Source of the DNA: Phycisphaeraceae bacterium
GTDB taxonomy: Bacteria > Planctomycetota > Phycisphaerae > Phycisphaerales > Phycisphaeraceae
NCBI GenBank assembly: GCA_002704825.1
Contig: PAIY01000126.1
Location: 1 to 43,287, forward strand
Direction: 5' to 3'
Length of the DNA stretch: 43,287 nt
Positions 16,097 through 25,641 of this stretch are shown here, in pieces (position 1 is the stretch's first letter; the number at the start of each line of letters is the position of its first letter). The translations under genes and the position numbers were made by a program. Under the pieces are notes generated by a model. That model was not told where the DNA came from. It saw only the letters and a list, made by a program, of their open reading frames with translations, and did not search any database.

Positions 16097-17425
16097 TCAA
16101 CTTTCCCCATTCTCCGTCGAACGCAACTCGCGGGGGGTGGCTTCCAACTCGGGTAAGGCTTCGGGTAAGGTTTTGGCGGACTTGATGCCCATCTCTTCTA
16201 AGCGCTTGGTCGAAACCAAAACGCGGGACTCGAAGCTGCTGGTCATTTTGTTGTAATGGCCAACGGCGGTATCCAGCGATTTACCGAGCTTTTCCATGTG
16301 ACCGATGACGGTGGCGACGCGCTCGTGAAGCACCGTTGCCTGCTCGGTGACTTTCTGTGCGTTCTCTGCCAGTTGCTGTTCACGCCAACCCATGGCAACG
16401 ACCTTGAGCAGTGAGACCAATGTCGATGGCGTTGCAATGACCACGCCACGGCTTAAGGCGTCTTCGACCAATGACGGTTTGGCTTGCATGGCAGGAGGCA
16501 GGAAACTGTCGCCGGGGATAAAGAGCACCACGAAGTCCGGCGCGTTGGTGAAGCCTGAGGTATAGTCCTTACGCGAAAGATCACGGACGCGACTTTCGAT
16601 TTGATTGGCATGCTGCTTGATCAGTTCGGTGCGTTGTTGTTCGTCATCCATCTCCATGGCTTTGAGATAGCTTTCGCCGACGGCTTTGGAATCGATGACG
16701 ATGTTACGGTCGGAGGGTAAGTGGACGACCATGTCGGGGCGCTGTTGCTCGTTGCCTTTCCAGATACTCACCTGTTCGTCAAAGTCGCAGTAGTTGACCA
16801 TGCCCGCCAGTTCGACGATACGTCGCAGCGCCAGTTCACCCCAGCGGCCGCGTGATGCGGATGAGCCTTTGAGGGCAGTACTCAGTTGCGTGGTGGTTTG
16901 GGAAAGGTGTTGTTGGGATTCGAGCAGGTTGGTGATCTGCTGGCGGAGCCCCTGGTACGCACCTTCGCGGTTTTTCTCCATTTCGGTGACCGCTTTGGCA
17001 TGTTGTTCGAGTTGCTCACGGATGGGTTTGAGCATGGACTCGATGGCCTGCTTGCGCTGCTCCAGGGCGGCGGTCGCATCCTTGTTTTCCGACTCAAGTG
17101 ACTTCTTGGCTAATTGCAGAAACTGCTCGGAAGTCTTGTTGAGCGTTTCGTTGGCAAGCGAAGCGAAGGTGTCCTTGGCCTGTTTCTGAGCATCCTCAAA
17201 AGCCTGCGTCTTCTGGGTCAATTCCTGACGGGCGAGTTCCAACTGCGTCTTGAGGTCGGAGGTTTGCTCGCCGCTTATCTTGGCCTGCTCTCGTGCTTGA
17301 TCACGTTCAATGACTAACGACGAAATCTGGGACGAGAGATGCTTGCGTGAAACCCACAGCGCACCGGTGACGATGGCAAGGATCAGAAGCAAGAGTGATA
17401 GAACGATGATGACCGCAGTTAACAT
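16097..17425 (-). CDS. rmuC: DNA recombination protein RmuC
   Basis: A 442-residue membrane-anchored protein implicated in limiting recombination at inverted repeats. Residues 2-25 form one transmembrane helix (TAVIIVLSLLLLILAIV), residues 30-185 are a long coiled coil rich in Glu, Gln and Lys, and residues of about 190-390 are the PD-(D/E)xK-like nuclease domain. That domain has the family hallmark RGRWGELALRRIVELAGM (about 192-209), IVIDSKAVGESYLKAME and FVVLFIPGDSFLPPA. The ATG at 17425 is chosen because the 19 codons upstream merely translate an intergenic low-complexity repeat (KFEIRNSKSEI). It is striking to have this gene in a window full of inverted repeats, but linkage to them is not implied. 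Confidence 0.93.
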   Translation of the reverse strand: MLTAVIIVLSLLLLILAIVTGALWVSRKHLSSQISSLVIERDQAREQAKISGEQTSDLKTQLELARQELTQKTQAFEDAQKQAKDTFASLANETLNKTSEQFLQLAKKSLESENKDATAALEQRKQAIESMLKPIREQLEQHAKAVTEMEKNREGAYQGLRQQITNLLESQQHLSQTTTQLSTALKGSSASRGRWGELALRRIVELAGMVNYCDFDEQVSIWKGNEQQRPDMVVHLPSDRNIVIDSKAVGESYLKAMEMDDEQQRTELIKQHANQIESRVRDLSRKDYTSGFTNAPDFVVLFIPGDSFLPPAMQAKPSLVEDALSRGVVIATPSTLVSLLKVVAMGWREQQLAENAQKVTEQATVLHERVATVIGHMEKLGKSLDTAVGHYNKMTSSFESRVLVSTKRLEEMGIKSAKTLPEALPELEATPRELRSTENGES

Positions 17426-17444
17426 GTGGTCATGATACCGGGTA

Positions 17445-17478
17445 ATTTCGGATTTTGAATTTCGGATTTCGAATTTGC
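17445..17478. repeat. ATTTCGGATTTCG low-complexity repeat next to rmuC
   Basis: AATTTCGGATTTTGAATTTC followed by GGATTTCGAATTTGCGC is a run of degenerate ATTTCGGA/TTCGAATT units directly upstream of the rmuC start codon. Related sequence occurs at 11090 and 30109-30172. Read in the rmuC frame it yields a spurious N-terminal extension. Confidence 0.7.
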
Positions 17479-17559
17479 GCAAGCGATGATTGGGAGCGAT
17501 TCGACGATGCGCTTGATTAGAGCGTGATTTGAGATTGCGCTAAACTGCAAGCGGATTGA

Positions 17560-17895
17560 TTATGCCTGGATGTCCAGGTGCTTCTTGGGTTCGTTGTCGT
17601 CGGGCTGCTGCTGCGCCTGCGGGGGTTGCTGGGTTGAATGCGTGTAGCTTTTCATCTCAGTCTGAATGGTGTGATGCTGAGGCAGCTGTTCGTTGACACG
17701 CAATTGGGTGGGCGCCTGATCGCCGTCAGCATCGCCTTCGTCCAGCGCGAGCATGTGCTGCTCAAACTGGTCGTTCAGACGCTCGGTCTTGCGGTCCTTG
17801 TCGCGGACTTCCTTGGTTTTACGCTTGTTGACATCGCCTGCCTGGTAGGTGGTTTGTGCCACACCTGCGGCAACGCCGGTTCCGATTTGACTCAT
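17560..17895 (-). CDS. Small conserved hydrophilic protein
   Basis: A 111-residue protein starting MSQIGTGVAAGVAQTTYQAG, with a GGGGGGTGG ribosome-binding site about 5 nt before the ATG. The N-terminal 20 residues are small and Gly/Ala-rich. The middle (about 22-55) is a highly charged helix (KRKTKEVRDKDRKTERL, then NDQFEQHMLALDEGDADGD). The C-terminal half is Gln/Pro-rich and ends KKHLDIQA. No signal peptide, Cys or catalytic motif is seen. The overall layout, with a Gly/Ala start, a charged helix and a C-terminal HLDxxA, resembles small proteins that recur in planctomycete genomes without a function. It is probably monocistronic. The helix could mediate dimerisation, but this is speculative. 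Confidence 0.75.
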   Translation of the reverse strand: MSQIGTGVAAGVAQTTYQAGDVNKRKTKEVRDKDRKTERLNDQFEQHMLALDEGDADGDQAPTQLRVNEQLPQHHTIQTEMKSYTHSTQQPPQAQQQPDDNEPKKHLDIQA

Positions 17896-18139
17896 GATCC
17901 ACCCCCCTTGTTCTGGGGCTTAGCTGTGATTGCCAACACAGATTCAGGTGGCGTCCCAACTTGTGGCGGTGACCATCATCGCCATCTCAAACCGGGCCGT
18001 CCAAACGGATGTATGTCTTCAATAAACCATATCGTCCAAAAGGCGTTAATGCCTATAAGACTTGCCCAATTTTCTATTAATGACAATCTTATCGGTTTTA
18101 CAAGCCTTAAAAGCCTGACAAACCAAAATTGTCATAAAC

Positions 18140-19699
18140 TCAATCAGGATTTCGACGTACGATCAAAACCATGTCGCGGGAGGGGTCATCTTTAAAAATA
18201 TCGATGGCAATGTCCAATTTTCCTGCACCGGTGGCTTTGACCAGGTTGATCAACTCCATCCAGATGAAATGACGGTCCGTGGTCATCAGCCTCACGAAGG
18301 TCGCAGGGTCCGTCGGATCCTCGCCTTCAAAGACCGGTCGGCGGTTGGCAACGACCACCATCAACGCGCCGGGCTTGAGGATGCGAACGGTCTCACGGAT
18401 CACTTCAACGGGGTTGGGATAACGCTCCAGTAAACCATCGATGAGAATCTGGTCCACCGACGCGTCGGGCAAATCAATCTTGCCCCCTTCTCCGAGTGTC
18501 TTGAAGGTCGGACGCTGGCCGGGATATTTCTGGTTGGCGACGCATTTCTGAGCAAAGGCAACGCGACCGGGGCGGTCATCGTAACTGACAATGTTGCCCC
18601 CTTGATGAGCATAGAGATGCGCAAACAGACCATCGCCCTGCCCGATCAACACCAACGGCTGGGGGACGATCTTGCTTTGCTTGATCACATCAATCGTCGC
18701 CTGCATGCGGACGTTGATCTTGCTTTGAAACGCTTTGTCATTGGCGTATCGCGCCCAGTCACTCTGAGCAAAGTCGATCTGTTCCACCGGCTCCATGCGC
18801 GGCTTAAACGCGGTCGGCCCGAAGAACTGCTTGTTCCACAGCAGCGGTGAACCTTCGTACTGTTTGGCAATCGCATCCATGTCCGGGGAGAGTCGGGAAA
18901 AACCCCACTTCCGTTGGAACACGTCCATGGTGTAGTTCAAACCTTCGTTGGTGTCCGCACGGGTCTTGCGGTCTTCGCGTTTGACGTGATTGTGAATGAA
19001 CTCGATATCGGGAACCGCAAAGGCACGCCACCCGGCTTTTCGCGCCCGTAAGCCAAAGTCGATCGTCTGCCCACGCAGAAAGTCTTCGTCATAGCCGCCG
19101 ATATCGTCAAACACCGCTTTCTTGCAGCAGTAAAAACAACCCATTACATGGTCCACTTCCAACGGTCTTTTCACGGCATGACGTGGGAGATTGTTGGCAT
19201 AGTGAATGTACCCATGGGGATGAATCACAAAATCACCAAAGGCATGGATCCGCATGTTCGGCTTAAGCTGCTTGGGACCGATGACCCCCAATCGATCAAT
19301 GGGCTGATCCATGTACTCCGTGAGTTTACTCACCCAGTTGTCGGTCAGGCAGATCACATCACCATCCAGCCGCGAGAGAATATCCCCCTTGGCCATGCGC
19401 GAAAGCTTGTTGGCAGTGATCGCCAAAATGCCGCAGTGTTCATCTTCGGTCAGCTGTAAAAACGGGCGTCCGTCGGACCATGTCTTTTGTGACCATGCCC
19501 GCAGCGTCTCCAGACTGTCATCATCCGACCCATCGTCGTATGCCAGAATCTCAAACGGTGTAGGATCGTTTTTGAGTGTTTTTTCAAGGCTGTTGAGCAA
19601 ATCCAGAATCAGATTCACCGACCCGTCACGCGAGCTTTGCGCCCCGTTGTTGTAGTTGGGAATCAAAATGGACACACGCGGTGTTGGGAACTCGGACAT
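18140..19699 (-). CDS. GT2 glycosyltransferase fused to a SAM-dependent methyltransferase domain
   Basis: A 519-residue cytoplasmic protein with two catalytic domains. Residues 1-290 are a GT-A family 2 transferase: VSILIPNYNNG (9-19), ILAYDDGSDDDS (51-62), a DGD metal motif in SRLDGDVICL (109-118), and EVDHVMGCFYCCKKAVF then GGYDEDFLRGQTIDFGLRAR, the acceptor-side ED-type region. Residues of about 345-519 resemble a class I methyltransferase, with PLVLIGQGDGLFAHL as the SAM-binding loop, DLPDASVDQILIDGLLERYP, and RETVRILKPGALMVVVANRR. The SAM loop (GQGDG) is less canonical than GxGxG. The fusion suggests that a sugar is transferred and the glycan or lipid methylated in one pathway. No other glycan-assembly gene is adjacent. 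The target is unknown. Confidence 0.85.
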   Translation of the reverse strand: MSEFPTPRVSILIPNYNNGAQSSRDGSVNLILDLLNSLEKTLKNDPTPFEILAYDDGSDDDSLETLRAWSQKTWSDGRPFLQLTEDEHCGILAITANKLSRMAKGDILSRLDGDVICLTDNWVSKLTEYMDQPIDRLGVIGPKQLKPNMRIHAFGDFVIHPHGYIHYANNLPRHAVKRPLEVDHVMGCFYCCKKAVFDDIGGYDEDFLRGQTIDFGLRARKAGWRAFAVPDIEFIHNHVKREDRKTRADTNEGLNYTMDVFQRKWGFSRLSPDMDAIAKQYEGSPLLWNKQFFGPTAFKPRMEPVEQIDFAQSDWARYANDKAFQSKINVRMQATIDVIKQSKIVPQPLVLIGQGDGLFAHLYAHQGGNIVSYDDRPGRVAFAQKCVANQKYPGQRPTFKTLGEGGKIDLPDASVDQILIDGLLERYPNPVEVIRETVRILKPGALMVVVANRRPVFEGEDPTDPATFVRLMTTDRHFIWMELINLVKATGAGKLDIAIDIFKDDPSRDMVLIVRRNPD

Positions 19700-19829
19700 G
19701 GTTGCAGATTGTAACCTTTGAGAATGTGCTTGTGGAACGTGCAGGAAAAATGACGGTGGAAAATCTCAGAAACGATCACTGTCTTGTTGGTGTACGTTTG
19801 CTCCATTGTCATGACAAACTCTCAAGTTT

Positions 19830-19914
19830 CGTCATTCCCGCGCAGGCGGGAATCCAGTGGCATGCTGTTGACGGTTGCAAATTCCACTGGACTCCCGCCT
19901 GCGCGGGAGTGACG
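19830..19914 (+). repeat. Repeat family A, copy 3
   Basis: An 85-bp copy with perfect outer arms (CGTCATTCCCGCGCAGGCGG ... CCGCCTGCGCGGGAGTGACG), in the spacer between two minus-strand genes. The orientation is that of copy 1; the centre differs in sequence but not in length. The rest of this 298-bp spacer shows nothing recognisable. Confidence 0.9.
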
Positions 19915-19997
19915 GAATGGATAACAGATGCTTGCATGGCGACTGATTTTGTTATTTTATCCATGCTCAACACAGCGATCATTCGCTTCGCAAGCCA

Positions 19998-21329
19998 TCA
20001 CAACACTTCAAAGATCAACACCCAATCCCGCCCGTGGTGGGGCATGGCTTTGAGTTGGACTTGCTTGCCGCGTTGGTAGACACCTGCCGGTTCGGTCTTG
20101 CCGGTGCGTGGATCGAAAAATGTAGCACAGATTTCGTCTCGGCCCATCTGTGACAAATCGAACTGATACAGATGCGACACCACCGGCAAATAAGCCAGCA
20201 TGCACAGTGCATTGGGCTCACCAATAGTCCCGTCACGTAACGTGCACGCTGCTTCACCGTCGTAATCCGACTGGTTGTAAATCGAGCCACAGGGATGCAG
20301 CGACTTGTCAGCAAAGCGTTCCATGAGTTGGCGCAGGTAACCCATCTGTGCAGCGCCGGGCAGGTACATCGACTGTTTCCAATCCATGCTCGGGACGGAG
20401 CCCATGATTACGGGATAGCGATCGGAGAAGAATTGCCAGATGGCGCTTGCACCGTAGGTCACACCGCAGCCGCCGGAGAAGACACAGCGATACGCTGCAA
20501 CGCGGACATCCCAAGCACCAAAGCGACCATTGGCTGCACGGAATGAAACCGGGTGATCCTCGTAACAAATCTCACCATCGAGTACCGGCTTGGCGGGTGT
20601 CAACGACAGCGTGTTGGCAATGCGCTGATCCACACGATCAAGCAGGCGACCATGCCCCGACTGCTGCATGTTCATGTCAAGCCAGGGTTCGTCGTGAACA
20701 AACTCCGAGGAGCAACGGAAGCCACAGGTGTGAAATGTCATCAGGTGTCGGATCGACTCCGTGCTACGGATGCCCTGGGCAAGGTTTCGCCAAATTTCCA
20801 GTTCCGCTACGCTGTTGACCGGGCGATCTCCGCCGTTGACCCAGATCAAATTCTTGCGTCCACCAAAACGCTTGCCGACATATTCCCCGTAAATCCGGGC
20901 TTTTTCTGCGGTGAACAAGGGATCACCCCCTGCCCACATCGGACTCACCAGATGCCCCCAGGTTGGGACAAAGGCAATATGCAGCCCCACCGAATCAGCA
21001 ATGTTCATCACTTTTTCAACATGGTCAAAATACGCATCATTGGGTTTGGCCGGATCCTGATCATGCATGGCCCATTGGCCCATGTGTGCAGGCCGTTTGC
21101 GACAGTCATGTTCAAAATAGCCAACCGCCTGGATGACGTTAAATCCCTGCTGGGCGCGAAGTGTCAAAAACCGACGCGCCTCGTCCAAATCCAGCGAAGC
21201 AAACAAATTCCAGGCAGTATCACCGCACCAGAAAAAATAGTCGCCATTGGCATCGAGTAAACGGTATTGTTGATCGGTGACACGAATCGGCCCCGGTTGA
21301 GATTGACGCATGATCGTTTCCAATTGCAT
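19998..21329 (-). CDS. Apiosidase-like glycoside hydrolase (DUF4038, GH140-type)
   Basis: A 443-residue TIM-barrel protein of the DUF4038/GH140 group, whose characterised Bacteroides member removes apiose from rhamnogalacturonan II. Seen: DYFFWCGDTAWNLFASL (30-46), the standard start of the barrel; FNVIQAVGYFEHD (63-75); WVNGGDRP (163-170), whose Asp168 is at the expected acid/base position; VLDGEICYEDHP (249-260) with two candidate nucleophile Glu; and AYRCVFSGGCGVTYGASAIW. A C-terminal beta domain (about 370-443) contains FFDPRTGKTEPAG, as in the family's second domain. There is no clear signal peptide, so it is probably cytoplasmic. Start at 21311 (GGAAACG upstream) is as likely as 21329. 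It stands alone, without transporters. Confidence 0.88.
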   Translation of the reverse strand: MQLETIMRQSQPGPIRVTDQQYRLLDANGDYFFWCGDTAWNLFASLDLDEARRFLTLRAQQGFNVIQAVGYFEHDCRKRPAHMGQWAMHDQDPAKPNDAYFDHVEKVMNIADSVGLHIAFVPTWGHLVSPMWAGGDPLFTAEKARIYGEYVGKRFGGRKNLIWVNGGDRPVNSVAELEIWRNLAQGIRSTESIRHLMTFHTCGFRCSSEFVHDEPWLDMNMQQSGHGRLLDRVDQRIANTLSLTPAKPVLDGEICYEDHPVSFRAANGRFGAWDVRVAAYRCVFSGGCGVTYGASAIWQFFSDRYPVIMGSVPSMDWKQSMYLPGAAQMGYLRQLMERFADKSLHPCGSIYNQSDYDGEAACTLRDGTIGEPNALCMLAYLPVVSHLYQFDLSQMGRDEICATFFDPRTGKTEPAGVYQRGKQVQLKAMPHHGRDWVLIFEVL

Positions 21330-21489
21330 TGTCTATGGACGTTGTCTGTTGAGAATTCTAACGCATCGTCCGGAAACAGAACACCTGCAAATCTGATAAG
21401 ATTCAACTTGATTGTTATTCATTGATATCCGTTACATGCTGGCCGGGTTCATGATGTCATGTTTGTGGTCAGTTTCGGGGGAGCAATAC

Positions 21490-22275
21490 ATGTCGAGCTG
21501 CAAATATCTAATTCTCTTATTGACCGTTGCCGGGATCATCGGCTGCAAATCCACCTCAAATGAATCCCAATGGGCAGGACAAAAACTGCTGCGCGGTTGG
21601 CATGATCAGATCAAAGGTTCAAAAATCCCCACAGGCTATCGCAGTCCGGCGGGCAGCTTTGAAGTGAACTTTCCCATTTCAAACAGCCACGTTTTCATTA
21701 ACGACTTTGTCGATAAAGGTGAAAAACAACGCTTCGAAGTCCGTGTGCGTGAATTGGTGAGTTTCAGAGATCACTACGGCTATGACACCAAGGTCATCAC
21801 CATGCTCGCCTCGGAATGCCCGGATATCGAAAAGCTTGAGTACGAATGGGTGGCCCGCAAACTTCCCGATATCGTTGCCCGTGAACCCGACACGGACAAC
21901 CTGCGACATCATGAAACATACGGTCCCTGGCGCATCTTCACCTTCGGCCCTTACATCTCAACCCGCGATCAACTGCTTTACCGCATTGAAGCCTTTTTCG
22001 TCTATCAGGAAATGGTCTTCCGCGTCATCTCCTACAACAATATCGTCAGTGAAAGAATTCAAAAAATCACCGGTATCAGCAAAGAAAACGCTGAAGAAAT
22101 GTCCATCGAATCCACCAACAAGCATTTCGATCAATTCATCCAAAACCTTGTCCTCATCGGCCGCGACCTCACTCCCGACCCCAAAGAAGAACTGCAAAAA
22201 GAACAGCCCGGATCACAACCCAACCCCGATTCGGAACAACAAACCGATCCAGACCTGTTGGCAATATCATTTTGA
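21490..22275 (+). CDS. Predicted lipoprotein of unknown function
   Basis: A 261-residue lipoprotein. The ATG at 21490 is fixed by GGGGGAG about 7 nt upstream and by the sequence it opens: MSSCKYLILLLTVAGIIGCK, with lipobox IIGC and the lipidated Cys at residue 19. After a short linker comes a mature domain with GYRSPAGSFEVNFPISNS, an alternating-strand start, and a compact region with ELVSFRDHYGYDTKV and GPWRIFTFGPYISTRDQLLY. The C-terminal 35 residues are low-complexity (Glu, Gln, Pro, Asp). No enzyme motif is seen. The start-to-core pattern recalls secreted proteins that measure small differences in lipid or protein solubility, but I cannot name a family. A bidirectional terminator follows. 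Confidence 0.78.
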   Translation: MSSCKYLILLLTVAGIIGCKSTSNESQWAGQKLLRGWHDQIKGSKIPTGYRSPAGSFEVNFPISNSHVFINDFVDKGEKQRFEVRVRELVSFRDHYGYDTKVITMLASECPDIEKLEYEWVARKLPDIVAREPDTDNLRHHETYGPWRIFTFGPYISTRDQLLYRIEAFFVYQEMVFRVISYNNIVSERIQKITGISKENAEEMSIESTNKHFDQFIQNLVLIGRDLTPDPKEELQKEQPGSQPNPDSEQQTDPDLLAISF

Positions 22276-22305
22276 TGGGTGAATTAAATTTGATCACACA
22301 AAAAC

Positions 22306-22346
22306 AAACCCGCATCGTCATGACGACACGGGTTTAATTTTTGTTT
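22306..22346. terminator. Bidirectional terminator between the lipoprotein gene and glnS
   Basis: The AAACCCG / CGGGTTT stem encloses a second palindrome, TCGTCATGACGA, and is followed by AATTTTTGTTTT on the plus strand. The upstream AAAAACAAA supplies the T-tract for the minus-strand glnS transcript. Confidence 0.8.
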
Positions 22347-22367
22347 TGTGATGTTGATTTAAAAAAC

Positions 22368-24074
<1,707 letters not shown>

Positions 24075-24180
24075 TTTTTATTCTTCATTCCGATACGTGG
24101 TTTAAACAGGGATTGTATCGGGTGTTTGTGGGTTGAACCAATAACGTGGGATTGTTGCAAATGCGGAAAGTGATTATTGA

Positions 24181-24208
24181 GCCGCCAAGACGCCAAGGAC
24201 GCCAAGTT
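24181..24208. repeat. Repeat family B, copy 3, left arm
   Basis: GCCGCCAAGACGCCAAGGAC, then GCCAAGTT, matches the left arms of copies 1 and 2. Its partner arm lies 358 bp away at 24567-24593 instead of the usual 25 bp, with a gene in between. Confidence 0.8.
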
Positions 24209-24253
24209 TTCAAGACAGAGAGTGTTTGAATATTACTTTTTCGATGGAATTGT

Positions 24254-24547
24254 CTAACTCAGGTTTGAAGACTCAATAACAATGCCCTCAACGGGGTAAT
24301 TTACACTGAACTGATCTAAACAAATTCGGTGTTTCACAATGAAACACGACCCCGGAAATCCATCGATAAAACCACTGGCAATGGATCCATTCTGGACTTC
24401 CAAATGGTTGGTCACCCCACAGACTGAACACTGATAAGCCACCCACCTTTTGTTTGGCCAAGATACAAAACAACGATCCAAGAGTTCTTTAGCAGTTTGT
24501 TGATTATCACACTGATTACATGCAATAAGCTGAGTGCAATCGTGCAT
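24254..24547 (-). CDS. Small two-CxxC zinc-ribbon-like protein carried between repeat arms
   Basis: A 97-residue protein. The ATG at 24547 is chosen because GGAGAGGG lies about 7 nt upstream; longer in-frame starts would translate the right arm of repeat B. It has two Cys pairs, CNQC (10-13) and CSVCG (40-44), spaced like a zinc ribbon, followed by a beta-rich segment HLEVQNGSIASGFIDGF and a short acidic C-terminus. Further Cys occur at 4, 26, 68 and 76. No family is recognised. The gene is surrounded by the two inverted arms of repeat family B, whose normal copies hold no gene, so it may be cargo of that repeat or a gene that the repeat flanks by chance. Expression and function are unknown. 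Confidence 0.6.
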   Translation of the reverse strand: MHDCTQLIACNQCDNQQTAKELLDRCFVSWPNKRWVAYQCSVCGVTNHLEVQNGSIASGFIDGFPGSCFIVKHRICLDQFSVNYPVEGIVIESSNLS

Positions 24548-24566
24548 CACATTTCCCTCTCCGAAA

Positions 24567-24593
24567 CTTGGCGCTCTTGGCGTCTTGGCGGCA
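24567..24593. repeat. Repeat family B, copy 3, right arm
   Basis: CTTGGCGCTCTTGGCGTCTT then GGCGGC is the reverse complement of the left arm at 24181. The bases just inside it (CCTCTCCGAAA) match the inner edge of copy 2 (CTCTTTCCGAT), indicating the same element type opened up at its centre. Confidence 0.8.
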
Positions 24594-24612
24594 AAACTGT
24601 CTTGAACAAAAT

Positions 24613-25545
24613 TCACATCTGTTTAATCAGCTCATCAGGCAACGTTGGTGTGGCACCTGGTTGGCTGGCAACATAGGCACCGACTTTGTTGGCCAGGTCT
24701 ACCACTTGTTGCCAGGGTTTGCGGAGAACGGCACCGACGAGAAAAGTGGCAGCAACACTGTCACCGGCCCCTACGGCATCCGCACCCTCCACGGGGTTTG
24801 CCTGCGCGGGTGCCCCTTCGAAAAAACCTCCGGGGGTGTGGATGGCAGTGCCCTTGGAGCCACGCGTGTAGACGACCCATTTGAGGTTGTACTTCTTCAT
24901 GAGTTTGACGATGGCATCACGTTCCGAACCCGGTTCAATTTCACCAAGTCCCATGAGCTTGAACACGAGAGGCAACTCGTCTTCATTGAGTTTCACCGCG
25001 TTGGCCAGATTCAGTGATCGTTCGATAATCTGCGCGTTGTAGAAATCAAGTCGGATATTCACATCAAAGAGCTTGATGGCCGAGTCACGACAATTTTCGA
25101 GGAACCGGTAAATGGTGTTGCGCGATTGTGCTTCGCGCTGCGCCAGTGAGCCGAAACACACCGCGTCACATTGGCTCGAAAGCGTGTCCAGATCCGGGTC
25201 GTATTGCAGCCAATCCCATGCGGCGTTGGCGACAATGTCATAGGTCGGTTGGCCGTCAAAGTCCGTTTCGACATAGACTTTGCCGGTCGCATGGTCCGGA
25301 TCGGACTGGATATAGTGATTATCCATTTGAAGCTCTGATAATTTTTCACAGACGCGATTACCCAATGGGTCCTGTCCAACACGGCTGATAACGACCCCCC
25401 GTCCGGGTCCGCCGGAGAGTTCACTTGCGAGTTGATTGGCATGCACTGCAACGTTTAACGGAGCACCACCAAGCACTTGCGCCCCATCAAAGATGTCAAA
25501 CAAGGCTTCCCCGATCCCACAGACAGTTAAAGAGTAATCGCTCAT
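24613..25545 (-). CDS. PfkB-family carbohydrate kinase (fructokinase-like)
   Basis: A 310-residue ribokinase-fold sugar kinase. The ATG at 25545 gives the standard opening VCGIGEALFDIFDG; longer in-frame starts only add a non-homologous leader. Seen: GGAPLNVAVHANQL (26-39), the PfkB signature 1 with the substrate-side Gly-Gly; SRVGQDPLGNRV; LFDVNIRLDFY for the DxNxR phosphate-site motif; KLNEDELPLV; YTRGSKGTAIHTPGG; and DAVGAGDSVAATFL (256-269), where Asp262 is the catalytic base. It should phosphorylate fructose or a related free sugar with ATP. The C-terminus ends 20 bp beyond the right arm of repeat B. No sugar operon accompanies it. Fructokinase is the best guess, but other hexoses or ketoses are possible. 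Confidence 0.9.
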   Translation of the reverse strand: MSDYSLTVCGIGEALFDIFDGAQVLGGAPLNVAVHANQLASELSGGPGRGVVISRVGQDPLGNRVCEKLSELQMDNHYIQSDPDHATGKVYVETDFDGQPTYDIVANAAWDWLQYDPDLDTLSSQCDAVCFGSLAQREAQSRNTIYRFLENCRDSAIKLFDVNIRLDFYNAQIIERSLNLANAVKLNEDELPLVFKLMGLGEIEPGSERDAIVKLMKKYNLKWVVYTRGSKGTAIHTPGGFFEGAPAQANPVEGADAVGAGDSVAATFLVGAVLRKPWQQVVDLANKVGAYVASQPGATPTLPDELIKQM

Positions 25546-25641
25546 ATGAATCAGAATAGCATGATTTAGCCGAAATAAAATAAGTCCAAGCATTGGTATG
25601 TCCATAGAGCGGTTCATACCGTAAAATTGCTAGAGTGTTGT

